The notes under the pieces were generated by a model. It did no database searches, was not told the origin of the DNA, and saw only the letters and a program-made list of their open reading frames with translations. From Palsa-504 sp963744575 (GTDB lineage Bacteria; Actinomycetota; Actinomycetes; Streptosporangiales; Streptosporangiaceae), in assembly GCA_963744575.1 (NCBI GenBank), contig CAVUUF010000014.1, forward strand, positions 1 to 64,000: a stretch of 64,000 nucleotides of DNA, in the 5' to 3' direction. Both the position numbers and the translations under genes were made by a program. Shown here piece by piece: positions 45,819-53,839 of the stretch. Every line of letters begins with the position of its first letter. The first letter of the stretch is position 1.

Positions 45819-47852
45819 TCAACGTGCCGGGATGATGCTATGCCCGAGGTACTCACCGCGCCGCATGTCATAACCGGCAGTGAGACCGTGTCCGGCGGCG
45901 CGGTCGTCATCGGCGACCGCACCGTGGCGTGGGCCGGTCCTGCCGGGGCGCTGCCCGGCGAGTATGCGGTGCTGCCGCAGACGGACTACCAGGACTCGAC
46001 GATCATGCCGGGGCTGATCGACAGCCACGTCCATCTCGGGTTCGACGGCGGCCCGGGCCCGGCCGCGCGGATGCGGGCGGAAACCGACGAGCAGCAGCTC
46101 ATACGGATGCTGCACAGCGCACGCGAACTGCTGGGCGTGGGCGTGACCACCGCCCGCGACCTGGGCGGCCGGGGCTACCTGAACGTGGTCGTGCGGGACG
46201 CTATAGCCGAGGGCCTGGCCCGCGGTCCGCGGATGGTGGTGGCGGCCTGCCCGGTCACGGTCACCGGCGGCCACTGCTGGTTCATGGGCGGCGAGGCCGA
46301 CAGCGACGACGACCTGCGCCGCCTGGTCCGCACCCACCACAAGCACGGCGCCGACCTGATCAAGGTCATGTCCACCGGCGGCTTCATGACGACCGGTTCG
46401 GCACCCTGGTACGCCCAGTTCACCGCAGCGCAGCTGGCGGTGATCGTCGAGGAGGCCAGGCGGGTCGACAAGCCGGTGGCCGCCCATGCCCACGGCACCG
46501 AGGGCATCCGCCGGGCGGTCGAGGCCGGGGTCACCACGATCGAGCACTGCTCGTTCGTGACCGAGACCAACGAACGGCGCTTCGACGAGACCCTGGCCGC
46601 CATGATCGCGGAGCGGGGGATCGTCGTCTGCCCCACCGTCAACGTGAACGCGCCCTATGTCGCCGAACTGACCGGGATTCTGGTGGGCGAGCATCTGGTG
46701 ACAATGCACGAGATGGGAATCCGGCTCGTGGCAGGGACCGACGCGGGTATCGACAACACCCCGCACCACCAGTACGCAGGGGGCCTGGAATACCTGGTCA
46801 AGCTGGGTTTCCGGCCCGCGGACGTGCTCGCGATGGCCACCACCGAGGCCGCGTCGGCGCTCGGCCTCGGCACCATCACCGGCCGCCTGGCGTCCGGGTA
46901 CGAGGCTGACCTCATCGTGGTGCACGGCGACCCACTGACCGACATCGCGGCGGCCGGCAAGCTGCGCCGGGTTATCGCCCGCGGTCGCGACTACCTGCCC
47001 GACAGCGGCCGCTTCGACGTCAGCGTACCCGGCACGCCGTTCGCGTCCCCCGATCGCGCGGTCAACCTCGACCTGCTCGCCGCGGCGACCAGGCGGCGGC
47101 GGCCCTAGGTTTCTGCCTGGGCCTCCCCGGGCGGCCAGGCGCCCGCCGTAGATGACGTTCTCCAGTTGCTTCCAGTAGACATCGATGCCGTCAAAGCCGG
47201 CGATGCGCAGATAGCCGAGTTGCTGGCCGAGGGGGATCATGTAACGGACGTGGTTGTCCCAGCGGGACTGCTCCAGGGGCGTCCGGTGCCGCCGCCGGGC
47301 GGCCGTCTCGGGGTCGGCGCGGTCGCTCACCCGTGTCCAGGTGACCTGGACCACGGGGTCGTCCGCGCGCACCGGGTCGTAGTTGAAATACCAGCCGCCC
47401 GGGACGAGGTGGCCGAAGATCTCGGCGAACAGGCTCTGCTTGCGTTCATCGGTCAGGTGGTGGACGCACATGGAGGTCACGATCGCGTCGAGCGCCGCGG
47501 GGATGGCCGCCGGCCATTCGCCGCCCGCCGCCATGTCGAACTCGACGTACCGGTAGCGCCCCGCGAACGGCTGCATCTCGCGTTCGCCGGCCCGCATCAT
47601 CTCGGCCGAGAAATCGGCCAGGATCGCGGTGCTGCGCGGATACCGGTCAAGGATCGTCCGCGACCCGGCCCCGGTTCCCGCCCCCAGATCCAGGAAGGTG
47701 AACGCGTCGTGCTCACCGAAGGGAAGCAGGCCGGCCAGGAACTGCCGGTGCGCCTGGCGGTGGCGCTCTTGCCGCCCGGCTTCCGCCGCCCAGGCCTGCA
47801 CGGCCTCGGCGGACTGCCAGATGGCCGCGTTGGTGTCAGCCGGGTTACCCAT
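45819..47852 (-). CDS. Class I SAM-dependent methyltransferase whose frame runs on antisense through the amidohydrolase gene
   Basis: The first 240 or so residues (47130-47852) form a complete small-molecule methyltransferase. FLDLGAGTGAGS is the SAM-binding glycine-rich loop, ADFSAEMM the ribose-binding acidic residue, TSMCVHHLTDERK motif III, and YWKQLENVIYGG near the usual C-terminus. The frame does not stop there. It continues another 435 codons with no homology, exactly opposite the amidohydrolase gene. The real gene probably lost its stop by deletion or a point change. A shorter functional product ending near 47120 is the sensible reading; the tail beyond is antisense coding shadow. Confidence 0.7.
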   Translation of the reverse strand: MGNPADTNAAIWQSAEAVQAWAAEAGRQERHRQAHRQFLAGLLPFGEHDAFTFLDLGAGTGAGSRTILDRYPRSTAILADFSAEMMRAGEREMQPFAGRYRYVEFDMAAGGEWPAAIPAALDAIVTSMCVHHLTDERKQSLFAEIFGHLVPGGWYFNYDPVRADDPVVQVTWTRVSDRADPETAARRRHRTPLEQSRWDNHVRYMIPLGQQLGYLRIAGFDGIDVYWKQLENVIYGGRLAARGGPGRNLGPPPPGRRGEQVEVDRAIGGRERRAGYADVEAAAVGQVVATAGDNPAQLAGRRDVGQWVAVHHDEVSLVPGRQAAGDGAEAERRRGLGGGHREHVRGPETQLDQVFQAPCVLVVRGVVDTRVGPCHEPDSHLVHCHQMLAHQNPGQFGDIGRVHVDGGADDDPPLRDHGGQGLVEAPFVGLGHERAVLDRGDPGLDRPADALGAVGMGGHRLVDPPGLLDDHRQLRCGELGVPGCRTGRHEAAGGHDLDQVGAVLVVGADQAAQVVVAVGLAAHEPAVAAGDRDRAGRHHHPRTAGQALGYSVPHDHVQVAPAAQVAGGGHAHAQQFACAVQHPYELLLVGFRPHPRGRARAAVEPEMDVAVDQPRHDRRVLVVRLRQHRILAGQRPGRTGPRHGAVADDDRAAGHGLTAGYDMRRGEYLGHSIIPAR
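45840..47108 (+). CDS. Metal-dependent amidohydrolase, imidazolonepropionase/prolidase-like
   Basis: A 422-aa TIM-barrel amidohydrolase. Metal ligands appear as DSHVHLG, HAHG near residue 218, a His in TIEHCSF and the late Asp in AGTDAGIDN. The family covers Xaa-Pro dipeptidases, aryldialkylphosphatases and imidazolonepropionase-like enzymes that cut cyclic amides; the exact substrate is not evident. I took the ATG at 45840; an earlier in-frame start lies at 45804. Divergent from the MalY-type gene. Confidence 0.85.
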   Translation: MPEVLTAPHVITGSETVSGGAVVIGDRTVAWAGPAGALPGEYAVLPQTDYQDSTIMPGLIDSHVHLGFDGGPGPAARMRAETDEQQLIRMLHSARELLGVGVTTARDLGGRGYLNVVVRDAIAEGLARGPRMVVAACPVTVTGGHCWFMGGEADSDDDLRRLVRTHHKHGADLIKVMSTGGFMTTGSAPWYAQFTAAQLAVIVEEARRVDKPVAAHAHGTEGIRRAVEAGVTTIEHCSFVTETNERRFDETLAAMIAERGIVVCPTVNVNAPYVAELTGILVGEHLVTMHEMGIRLVAGTDAGIDNTPHHQYAGGLEYLVKLGFRPADVLAMATTEAASALGLGTITGRLASGYEADLIVVHGDPLTDIAAAGKLRRVIARGRDYLPDSGRFDVSVPGTPFASPDRAVNLDLLAAATRRRRP

Positions 47853-47984
47853 GAGCAGAAGGTTACAGGTGGCGGCCGGACGTAAGGGTTTCCGGGCGAC
47901 CGTACGACTAAACGGCGTGATTATTCCCGCTCCCGCCGAAAATCCGGCTGCCTTGAATTACCTTTACCGCCATGGAGGCAGGCG

Positions 47985-48554
47985 GTGAGTGAGGGGCGGA
48001 TCTCACCGCGTGAAGCCGAGGAGCTCGACTTGTGTTTCCGGGCGCAGGCCCGTGACCTGTTCGGTTTCGCCTGCACGTTCACCCGCGGGGACCAGGCGCT
48101 GGCCCGCGATCTCGTCCAGGCCGCCTTCGAGGCCGCGGCCCTGGCCTGGCAGACTCTGCGGGGCCTGGAGGAGGAGCAGCGACGTCGCTGGCTGCGCGGC
48201 ACGCTGGCGCACATCGCGGTGAACGGCTTCCGCCGCGAGGCGGCCTTCCGCGACCGGCTGTCCCGGATCGAGGCCCGGTACCGGAATGTCCAAGTCGACC
48301 CTCCGGAACAGGCCTTTTCATCGATCACCCTGGAGCGGTGCTGGCAGATCATCCAGGGCCTGCCGGAACGGCAGCACGCGGTCGCGCTGCTCCGCTGGGG
48401 CCTGGACATGAAGGAAGGGGAGATCGCCACGGTTCTCGACATGACCGAGAAAACAGTGAGCGTGCACCTGTATCGGGTGCGGCACAAGCTGCTCCGGCAA
48501 CTGGGGGCGGACAATCCGTTCCACGATGACGGTCCGGAAGGAGCAACGTCATGA
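47985..48554 (+). CDS. ECF-type RNA polymerase sigma factor
   Basis: A 189-aa sigma factor with region 2 (FRAQARDLFGFACTFTRGDQ, then LVQAAFEAAALAW) and region 4 (LPERQHAVALLRWGLDMKEG, then IATVLDMTEKTVSVHLYRVR). No anti-sigma gene with a recognisable zinc-binding HxxxCxxC motif is adjacent. The GTG start has GGAGGCAGG upstream. It overlaps the next sigma-factor gene by 4 bases. Confidence 0.88.
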   Translation: MSEGRISPREAEELDLCFRAQARDLFGFACTFTRGDQALARDLVQAAFEAAALAWQTLRGLEEEQRRRWLRGTLAHIAVNGFRREAAFRDRLSRIEARYRNVQVDPPEQAFSSITLERCWQIIQGLPERQHAVALLRWGLDMKEGEIATVLDMTEKTVSVHLYRVRHKLLRQLGADNPFHDDGPEGATS

Positions 48555-49207
48555 GAGCGGCAGGCCCCGAAGCAGGCAGCTCACCCGAGGACGTGCTGCT
48601 TTCCCGCCTGTACCAGCAGGTCGCCGAGCTCCAGGAATCCCGGTCCAGGGCCGGGTACGACCTGGAGAAGGGCCGGCAGCGGTACCAGGCCTGGCTGCAC
48701 GAGCGCGGCGAAGCCGAGTGGAGCGCGGACCGGGCGGTCACTGAGCTGTACTCGATGCACTACCGGGCTCTGGTCCGGCTGGCGGCGCTGCTGGTGCGGG
48801 ACACGCCGACCGCCGAGGAGGTGGTGCAGGACTCCTTCGTGGCCATGCACGGCGGCTGGCAGCGGCTCCGCGATACCGAGAAGGCGCTGGCGTACCTGCG
48901 GCAGGCGGTGGTCAACCGGTCCCGGTCGGTGCTGCGGCACCGGACCGTGGTGGATAAGAACCTGCAGAAGGCGCCGCCGGACATGCCCAGCGCCGAGCAC
49001 GGCGCGCTGGTGCTGCTGGAGCGGCATGCGGTGGTGGCGGCGCTGCGGGGGCTGCCGGATCGCCAGCGCGAGGCGATCGTGCTGCGCTATTACGCCGACT
49101 TGTCCGAGGCGGAGATCGCGGCCGCGATGGGGATCAGCCGCGGCGCGGTCAAGAGCCACACCTCCCGCGGCATGTCCGCCCTGCGCACCGCCCTGGAGCG
49201 GGAATAA
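48551..49207 (+). CDS. SigE-family ECF sigma factor with N-terminal extension
   Basis: A 218-aa sigma factor of the actinobacterial SigE-family type. An extra 65-residue N-terminus precedes region 2 (MHYRALVRLAALLVRDTPTA, EEVVQDSFVAMHGGW); region 4 is LPDRQREAIVLRYYADLSEA, EIAAAMGISRGAVKSHTSRG. The ATG overlaps the preceding sigma gene (ATGA), and its TAA stop overlaps the next ATG (TAATG). Two ECF sigma genes in one transcript is unusual. Confidence 0.88.
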   Translation: MRAAGPEAGSSPEDVLLSRLYQQVAELQESRSRAGYDLEKGRQRYQAWLHERGEAEWSADRAVTELYSMHYRALVRLAALLVRDTPTAEEVVQDSFVAMHGGWQRLRDTEKALAYLRQAVVNRSRSVLRHRTVVDKNLQKAPPDMPSAEHGALVLLERHAVVAALRGLPDRQREAIVLRYYADLSEAEIAAAMGISRGAVKSHTSRGMSALRTALERE

Positions 49208-49545
49208 TGCCGGGAGCGGGCGCCGGCCTCGGGGGCAGCCCGGCGCACGGAAACGACTTCGGCGAATTCCTGAGCCATGCGCTCCATGCGGCCGCGGAGC
49301 AGGTCGAGCCGCGCCCGGACGGCCTGATCCCGATACGCGCGAGAATCCTGGCCGGGTCAGGCGTGCCCTGGCCGCAGGCACGGGCGATAAGCCAGTACTG
49401 GCTTGGCCCGACCGGAGAGCCTGACAACCGGGAATACGGAATTGGAATATTCGGAAAGCGGGGTATCCGGAAACGGTGTGTCCAGAAGCACGGTGTGTCC
49501 AGAAGCGGAGTATCCGGAAGCGAGACGGGCGCGCCGCGGCCATAG
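49207..49545 (+). pseudogene. Truncated sigma-factor partner with repeat-encoded tail
   Basis: The first 50 residues (DFGEFLSHALHAAAEQVEPR, PDGLIPIRARI) match the opening of membrane proteins that commonly follow SigE-family sigma genes in actinomycetes and may be anti-sigma-like. After that the frame enters a 15-bp tandem repeat and encodes an RSGVSGS-like tail with no membrane helix. So the partner appears cut short and replaced by repeat DNA. Start overlaps the sigma stop (TAATG). Family comparison is from memory. Confidence 0.5.
49448..49524. repeat. Five-unit 14-17 bp tandem repeat
   Basis: Units share T(A/G)T(T/C)C(G/A)GAA(A/G)C followed by a G-rich spacer: at 49448, 49464, 49479, 49496 and 49511. 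They diverge slightly, so the array is not recent. It lies inside the end of the truncated gene and separates it from the EACC1 gene. Confidence 0.7.
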
Positions 49546-49600
49546 TTCCCGGCTGTCCTGGATGTTAAAGTGTGGTTTTGGCATGGCGGGGGGTGGCGCG

Positions 49601-50097
49601 ATGTCCGGTGCCGGTTCGGTCGGTTCGTTCGAGGTTGCCGTCGAGCCTCGCAACGAAAGCTACGATCCCGACGACGACGGCTGGCGAGACCAGGCCGCGA
49701 CGCTTTATGCCGATCTGGACGCCCGGGTGGACGTGGTTCGCCGCGCCCGGCCGGTGCCGGGCGCCAAGGGCGCGGTTGACCAGGTGATCATCGCGCTGGG
49801 CAGCGCCGGGGTGTTCGGTGCCGTGGTGGAAAGCCTGCGGCCTGGCTGGGGCGTGACCGGGACCGGCGCATCGACGTCCGCTGGGTCGAGAACGGCGCGG
49901 AACGTTCGGTGACGCTGACCGGCGAGGCTGTCGACGTTGAGACCATCCGGGAGATCGCCCAGGCGGCGGTAGCGCAGGTGGGAGCCTCTGGCCAGGCGCC
50001 CGGCGCCCGGCCAGGTCAGCGGGGCCGAAGCCGGACCCGCCGAACCGGTCCAGGCGCCGCGGCCCGTAGCCGCCGCGCCGCCCGGTCAGGCGGCTGA
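49601..50097 (+). pseudogene. EACC1-domain gene, frameshifted (5' part)
   Basis: The frame from the ATG at 49601 encodes SFEVAVEPRNESYDPDDDGW, a LYADLDARV segment and GAVDQVIIALGSAGVFGAVV. This is the Effector-Associated Constant Component 1 domain found in actinobacterial counter-invader and apoptosis-like systems. At about 49839 one base appears to be missing (CTGCGGCCTGG where CTGCGGGCCTGG would keep the frame). The domain then continues in the next frame as RDRDRRIDVRWVENGAERSV ... ETIREIAQAAVAQVG, up to the stop near 50097. A second shift around 49985-50005 returns to the first frame and joins the 50162-50686 segment. Either a broken gene or a sequencing error. Confidence 0.6.
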
Positions 50098-50161
50098 CGG
50101 CAAGGGGTCACCGTCCGCTACCAGGTCGCACCGCCGGCCCGGCAGGTCGCGCCGGCGGGCG

Positions 50162-50686
50162 GTGCTGGCCGGCGTGGCCGGCGCGGTGGTGATCGCGGGC
50201 GGCGCGGTCACCGCCACCGTGCTGCTGACCCGCGGCCCCGGCGGGTTGCCGGCGTCGGGCGCCCGCGTCGGCACGAACGGCTGGATGATCGCCGGGCCCT
50301 GGCGGATGAAGGTCCACGACAACTTCAGCGGCACCGATCCCGGCTGCGTGGTCACGCTGACCGACGCACGGTCCGGCCGTCAGATCCTGTCGCCGCCACG
50401 GCTGTACGGAACCTGGATGTTCCAGATCCAGGCCGGGTCCTTCCGGTGGCAGGTGAGCGACCCGGAGTGCATCGTGACGCCGCTGCCCGGGACGGGGAAC
50501 GCCACGCTGCCGCTGGAGTGGCAGACTCCGGGCGACAGCGACGCCTTCGCCGCGCCCTCCCGGGTGGCCGTGCGGGTGGAGGACTACAGCGGCGGTCCGG
50601 GGGGCACGCACCCGGCCCGTTCGGCCGGAAAGTCCTGGCGCGTGACCGGCGTGGGCACCTTCCTCGGCACGGTATCGGCACGGTAA
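50162..50686 (+). CDS. Single-pass membrane protein with extracytoplasmic domain; 3' part of the EACC1 gene
   Basis: A 174-aa frame whose GTG start opens a membrane helix (VLAGVAGAVVIAGGAVTATVLL), followed by an extracytoplasmic domain with two Cys (DPGCVVT, DPECIVT) and WMIAGPWRMKVHDNFSG. Upstream the same frame stays open back to about 50003 as a Pro/Ala-rich linker without a start. It is most simply the C-terminal half of the frameshifted EACC1 gene: cytoplasmic EACC1, linker, helix, outer domain. As a stand-alone gene it has no ribosome site. Confidence 0.6.
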   Translation: MLAGVAGAVVIAGGAVTATVLLTRGPGGLPASGARVGTNGWMIAGPWRMKVHDNFSGTDPGCVVTLTDARSGRQILSPPRLYGTWMFQIQAGSFRWQVSDPECIVTPLPGTGNATLPLEWQTPGDSDAFAAPSRVAVRVEDYSGGPGGTHPARSAGKSWRVTGVGTFLGTVSAR

Positions 50687-50709
50687 CGGGACCGACTTAG
50701 TATGGCGCT

Positions 50710-52386
50710 ATGACCGAGCAGGGTGAGACGATCCGCACGGCCATCCTCACCGTCGACGACGACCCGGGCGTGTCCCGCGCGGTCGCTCGTGACCTGCGGC
50801 GGCGTTACGGGGAGCGGCACCGGATCGTGCGGGCGGAGTCGGGTGCGGACGCGCTGGAGGCGCTGCGGCTGATGAAGCTGCGCGGCGACCTGGTCGCGGT
50901 GATCCTGGCCGACTACCGGATGCCGGAAATGAACGGGATCGAGTTCCTCGAACGGGCGATGGACATCTACCCGGGAGCGCGGCGTGTGCTGCTTACCGCC
51001 TACGCCGACACCGGGGCGGCGATCGACGCCATCAACGTGGTCGACCTCGACCACTACCTACTCAAGCCGTGGGACCCACCGGAGGAGAAGCTCTACCCGG
51101 TGGTCGACGCGCTGCTGGACGCGTGGCTCGCGTCGGATCACCGGCCGGTACCCGAGACCAAGGTCGTCGGGCATCGCTGGTCGGCGCGCTGCTCCGAGGT
51201 GCGCGAGTTCCTGGCCCGCAACCAGGTGCCGTACCGCTGGTACAACTGCGACGAGCCGGAGGGGCAGCGGCTGCTCGAGGCCGCGCAGGCGGACGGCCGG
51301 TCGCTGCCGGTGGTGATTACGCCGGACGGCGATCCGCTGATCGAGCCGAGCGACGGCGAGCTCGCCGCCCGGGTCGGGCTGGCCACCACGCCTTCGGCGG
51401 ACTTCTACGACCTGATCGTGATCGGCGGCGGCCCGGCCGGGCTGGGCGCCGCGGTGTACGGCGCCTCCGAGGGGCTGCGCACCGTGCTGGTCGAGCGCAC
51501 CGCCACCGGCGGCCAGGCCGGGCAGAGCTCGCGGATCGAGAACTACCTGGGCTTCCCCGACGGGGTGTCCGGCGCGCAGCTGACGGACCGGGCGCGACGC
51601 CAGGCGGCGAAGTTCGGCGCTGAGGTGCTGACCACCCGGGACGTGGTCGCGCTCGAGGTGAAGGGGTCAGCGCGGGGAGTTCGGTTCGCGGACGGCACGT
51701 CCATCGACGCGCACACGATCATCCTGGCCACCGGGGTGTCCTACCGGCGGCTTTCGGCGCCGGGCCTGGACGACCTGACCGGGCGCGGGGTCTACTACGG
51801 GTCCGCGCTGACCGAGGCCTCCGCCTGCCTGGGGCAGGACGTGTACATCGTCGGCGGCGCGAACTCGGCCGGGCAGGCCGCGGTGTACCTGGCGCGGCAC
51901 GCCAAGTCGGTGACGATCCTGGTCCGCGGGCCTTCACTGGAACGGTCGATGTCGTACTACCTGATCAAGCAGATCGGGGACGTGCCGAACATCTCCGTGC
52001 GGACGTGCACCGAGGTCATCGGGGCTGCGGGCGAGGATCACCTGGAGGGCCTGACGCTGCGGGACACCGCGTCAGGCGAGACGGAAACAGTGGGCGCCCA
52101 GTTGCTGTTCTTGTTTATCGGGGCAGCGCCGCTGACCGGCTGGCTGGATGGAGTGGTAGTGCGGGATTCCGCCGGGTTCGTCATGTCGGGGCCCGACCTG
52201 TCCGTGGGCGGCGAACGGCCGCACGGCTGGGAACTCGACCGGATGCCGTACCACCTGGAGACCAGCGTGCCCGGGGTGTTCGTGGCCGGGGACGCGCGGG
52301 CGGAGTCGGCCAAACGGGTCGCTTCGGCCGTCGGGGAAGGCGCGCTTGCCGTCATGCTCGTACACCGCTACCTGGAGAAACGATGA
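50710..52386 (+). CDS. Fused response regulator / thioredoxin-fold / thioredoxin-reductase-like flavoprotein
   Basis: A 558-aa three-domain protein. Residues 1-125 are a receiver domain with acidic D16-D18, phosphoacceptor D68 (LADYRMPEMNG), T96 and K119. Residues about 150-225 form a thioredoxin/glutaredoxin-like fold with a single Cys (C161) and a cis-Pro site (SLPVV). Residues 233-558 are a flavin reductase with FAD loop GGGPAGLGAA and NAD-binding VGGANSAGQAA. The CxxC of thioredoxin reductase is missing; the equivalent place reads GVYYGSALTE. So phosphorylation could gate an unusual redox activity. It overlaps the kinase gene by 4 bases. Confidence 0.88.
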   Translation: MTEQGETIRTAILTVDDDPGVSRAVARDLRRRYGERHRIVRAESGADALEALRLMKLRGDLVAVILADYRMPEMNGIEFLERAMDIYPGARRVLLTAYADTGAAIDAINVVDLDHYLLKPWDPPEEKLYPVVDALLDAWLASDHRPVPETKVVGHRWSARCSEVREFLARNQVPYRWYNCDEPEGQRLLEAAQADGRSLPVVITPDGDPLIEPSDGELAARVGLATTPSADFYDLIVIGGGPAGLGAAVYGASEGLRTVLVERTATGGQAGQSSRIENYLGFPDGVSGAQLTDRARRQAAKFGAEVLTTRDVVALEVKGSARGVRFADGTSIDAHTIILATGVSYRRLSAPGLDDLTGRGVYYGSALTEASACLGQDVYIVGGANSAGQAAVYLARHAKSVTILVRGPSLERSMSYYLIKQIGDVPNISVRTCTEVIGAAGEDHLEGLTLRDTASGETETVGAQLLFLFIGAAPLTGWLDGVVVRDSAGFVMSGPDLSVGGERPHGWELDRMPYHLETSVPGVFVAGDARAESAKRVASAVGEGALAVMLVHRYLEKR

Positions 52387-53837
52387 CTGCCTGGCCCGCT
52401 TCTGATCCGCTTGTCTGCAGCGTGGATGAGCTGCGGACGCTGTTCCTGTTCGAGAAGCTCAGCGACGATCAGCTGCGGTGGCTGTGCGAGCGGGGCCACG
52501 TGGAGCTGATCGAGCTGGGCCCCGTCTACGCCGAGGGCTCCCCCGCGACCTGCTTCTACGTGCTGCTCGAGGGCGCCGTGGTGATGTCGCGGCGGGTCGG
52601 CGCGGACGACATCGAAGTCGGCCGGACGTCGACCCGCGGCGTGTATACGGGGGCCTTCATGGCCTACCTGGGCGACCGGGTGCCGCAGGTCTACAACAAC
52701 TCCGTGCGGGTGACCGAGCCGTCCCGGTTCTTCGTGCTGGACGCTTCGGTCTTCGCCGAGCTGATGCACGAGTGGTTCCCGATGGCGGTGCACCTGCTCG
52801 AGGGGCTGTTCTTCGGCAACAAGAGCGCCCAGCAGGCGATCGGGCAGCGGGAACGGCTGCTGGCACTCGGCTCGCTTTCGGCGGGCCTGACCCACGAGCT
52901 GAACAACCCGGCCGCCGCGGCGGTGCGGGCCACCGCGTCACTGCGCGAGCGGGTGGCGGGCATGCGGCACAAGCTGGGCATGATCGCGGGCGGGAAGTGG
53001 GACAGGACCACGCTGGAGACGCTGATCAGGTTGCAGGAAGAGGCGGCCGAACGGGTGCCGAAGGCGCTCGCCCTGTCGCCGCTCGAAGCCTCCGACCGGG
53101 AGGACGCCATCGCGGACTGGCTGGAGGATCACGGCTGCCGTGACGGCTGGGACCTGGCTCCGACGTTCGTCGCGGCCGGGCTAGACGTGGCGTGGCTTGA
53201 TCACGTCGAGGCGACGGTGGACCAGGGGACGCTGGAAGCCGCGCTGCGCTGGCTGAACTACACGGTCGACACCGAACTGCTGATGAACGAGATCGAGGAC
53301 TCCACCACCCGGGTCTCCACGCTGGTCGGCGCGGCCAAGCAGTACTCACAGCTGGACCGGGCGCCGTACCAGGTGGTGGACGTGCACGAACTGGTGGACA
53401 GCACGCTGCTCATGCTGTCCGGGAAGATCCCGCCCGGGATCCAGGTGGTGAAGGAGTACGACCGGTCGCTGCCGCCGATCCCGGCGTACGCAGGCGAGCT
53501 GAACCAGGTGTGGACGAACCTGATCGACAACGCGGTGTCCGCGATGGGTGGTTCGGGCGTTCTGACGGTGCGCACCGGGATGGACCGGGATCAGGTGTTC
53601 GTGGAGTTCGGCGACACCGGGCCCGGGGTTCCGGCGGAGATCAGGAGCCGGATATTCGAGCCGTTCTTCACGACCAAGCCGGTGGGTGAGGGGACCGGGC
53701 TCGGGCTGGACATATCGTGGCGCATCGTGGTGAACAAGCACCACGGGGACCTGACCCTGACGTCGTCGCCTGGCGACACCCGGTTCCGGGTGTGCCTGCC
53801 GGTTACCTGGCAAGATCCGGATTCGGAGGGAAGCTGA
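52383..53837 (+). CDS. Histidine kinase with N-terminal cyclic-nucleotide-binding domain
   Basis: A 484-aa soluble sensor kinase. Residues about 18-140 are a cNMP-binding (CAP/FNR-type) domain with the family's GSPATCFYVLLEGAVVM strand. The His box LSAGLTHELNNP places the phosphorylated His at H171. A long helical insert (about 185-310) separates it from a HATPase domain with NLIDNAVSAMGG, DTGPGVP and GTGLGL. No membrane segment. Overlap with the receiver fusion and close spacing to the zinc-finger gene argue that this kinase phosphorylates D68 of its neighbour. Confidence 0.88.
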   Translation: MTAWPASDPLVCSVDELRTLFLFEKLSDDQLRWLCERGHVELIELGPVYAEGSPATCFYVLLEGAVVMSRRVGADDIEVGRTSTRGVYTGAFMAYLGDRVPQVYNNSVRVTEPSRFFVLDASVFAELMHEWFPMAVHLLEGLFFGNKSAQQAIGQRERLLALGSLSAGLTHELNNPAAAAVRATASLRERVAGMRHKLGMIAGGKWDRTTLETLIRLQEEAAERVPKALALSPLEASDREDAIADWLEDHGCRDGWDLAPTFVAAGLDVAWLDHVEATVDQGTLEAALRWLNYTVDTELLMNEIEDSTTRVSTLVGAAKQYSQLDRAPYQVVDVHELVDSTLLMLSGKIPPGIQVVKEYDRSLPPIPAYAGELNQVWTNLIDNAVSAMGGSGVLTVRTGMDRDQVFVEFGDTGPGVPAEIRSRIFEPFFTTKPVGEGTGLGLDISWRIVVNKHHGDLTLTSSPGDTRFRVCLPVTWQDPDSEGS

Positions 53838-53839
53838 GC

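Noticed and set aside
47170..47183. ATCGATG similar to the dispersed repeat
   Set aside because: A short match inside the methyltransferase gene without the second unit or flanking bases; chance.
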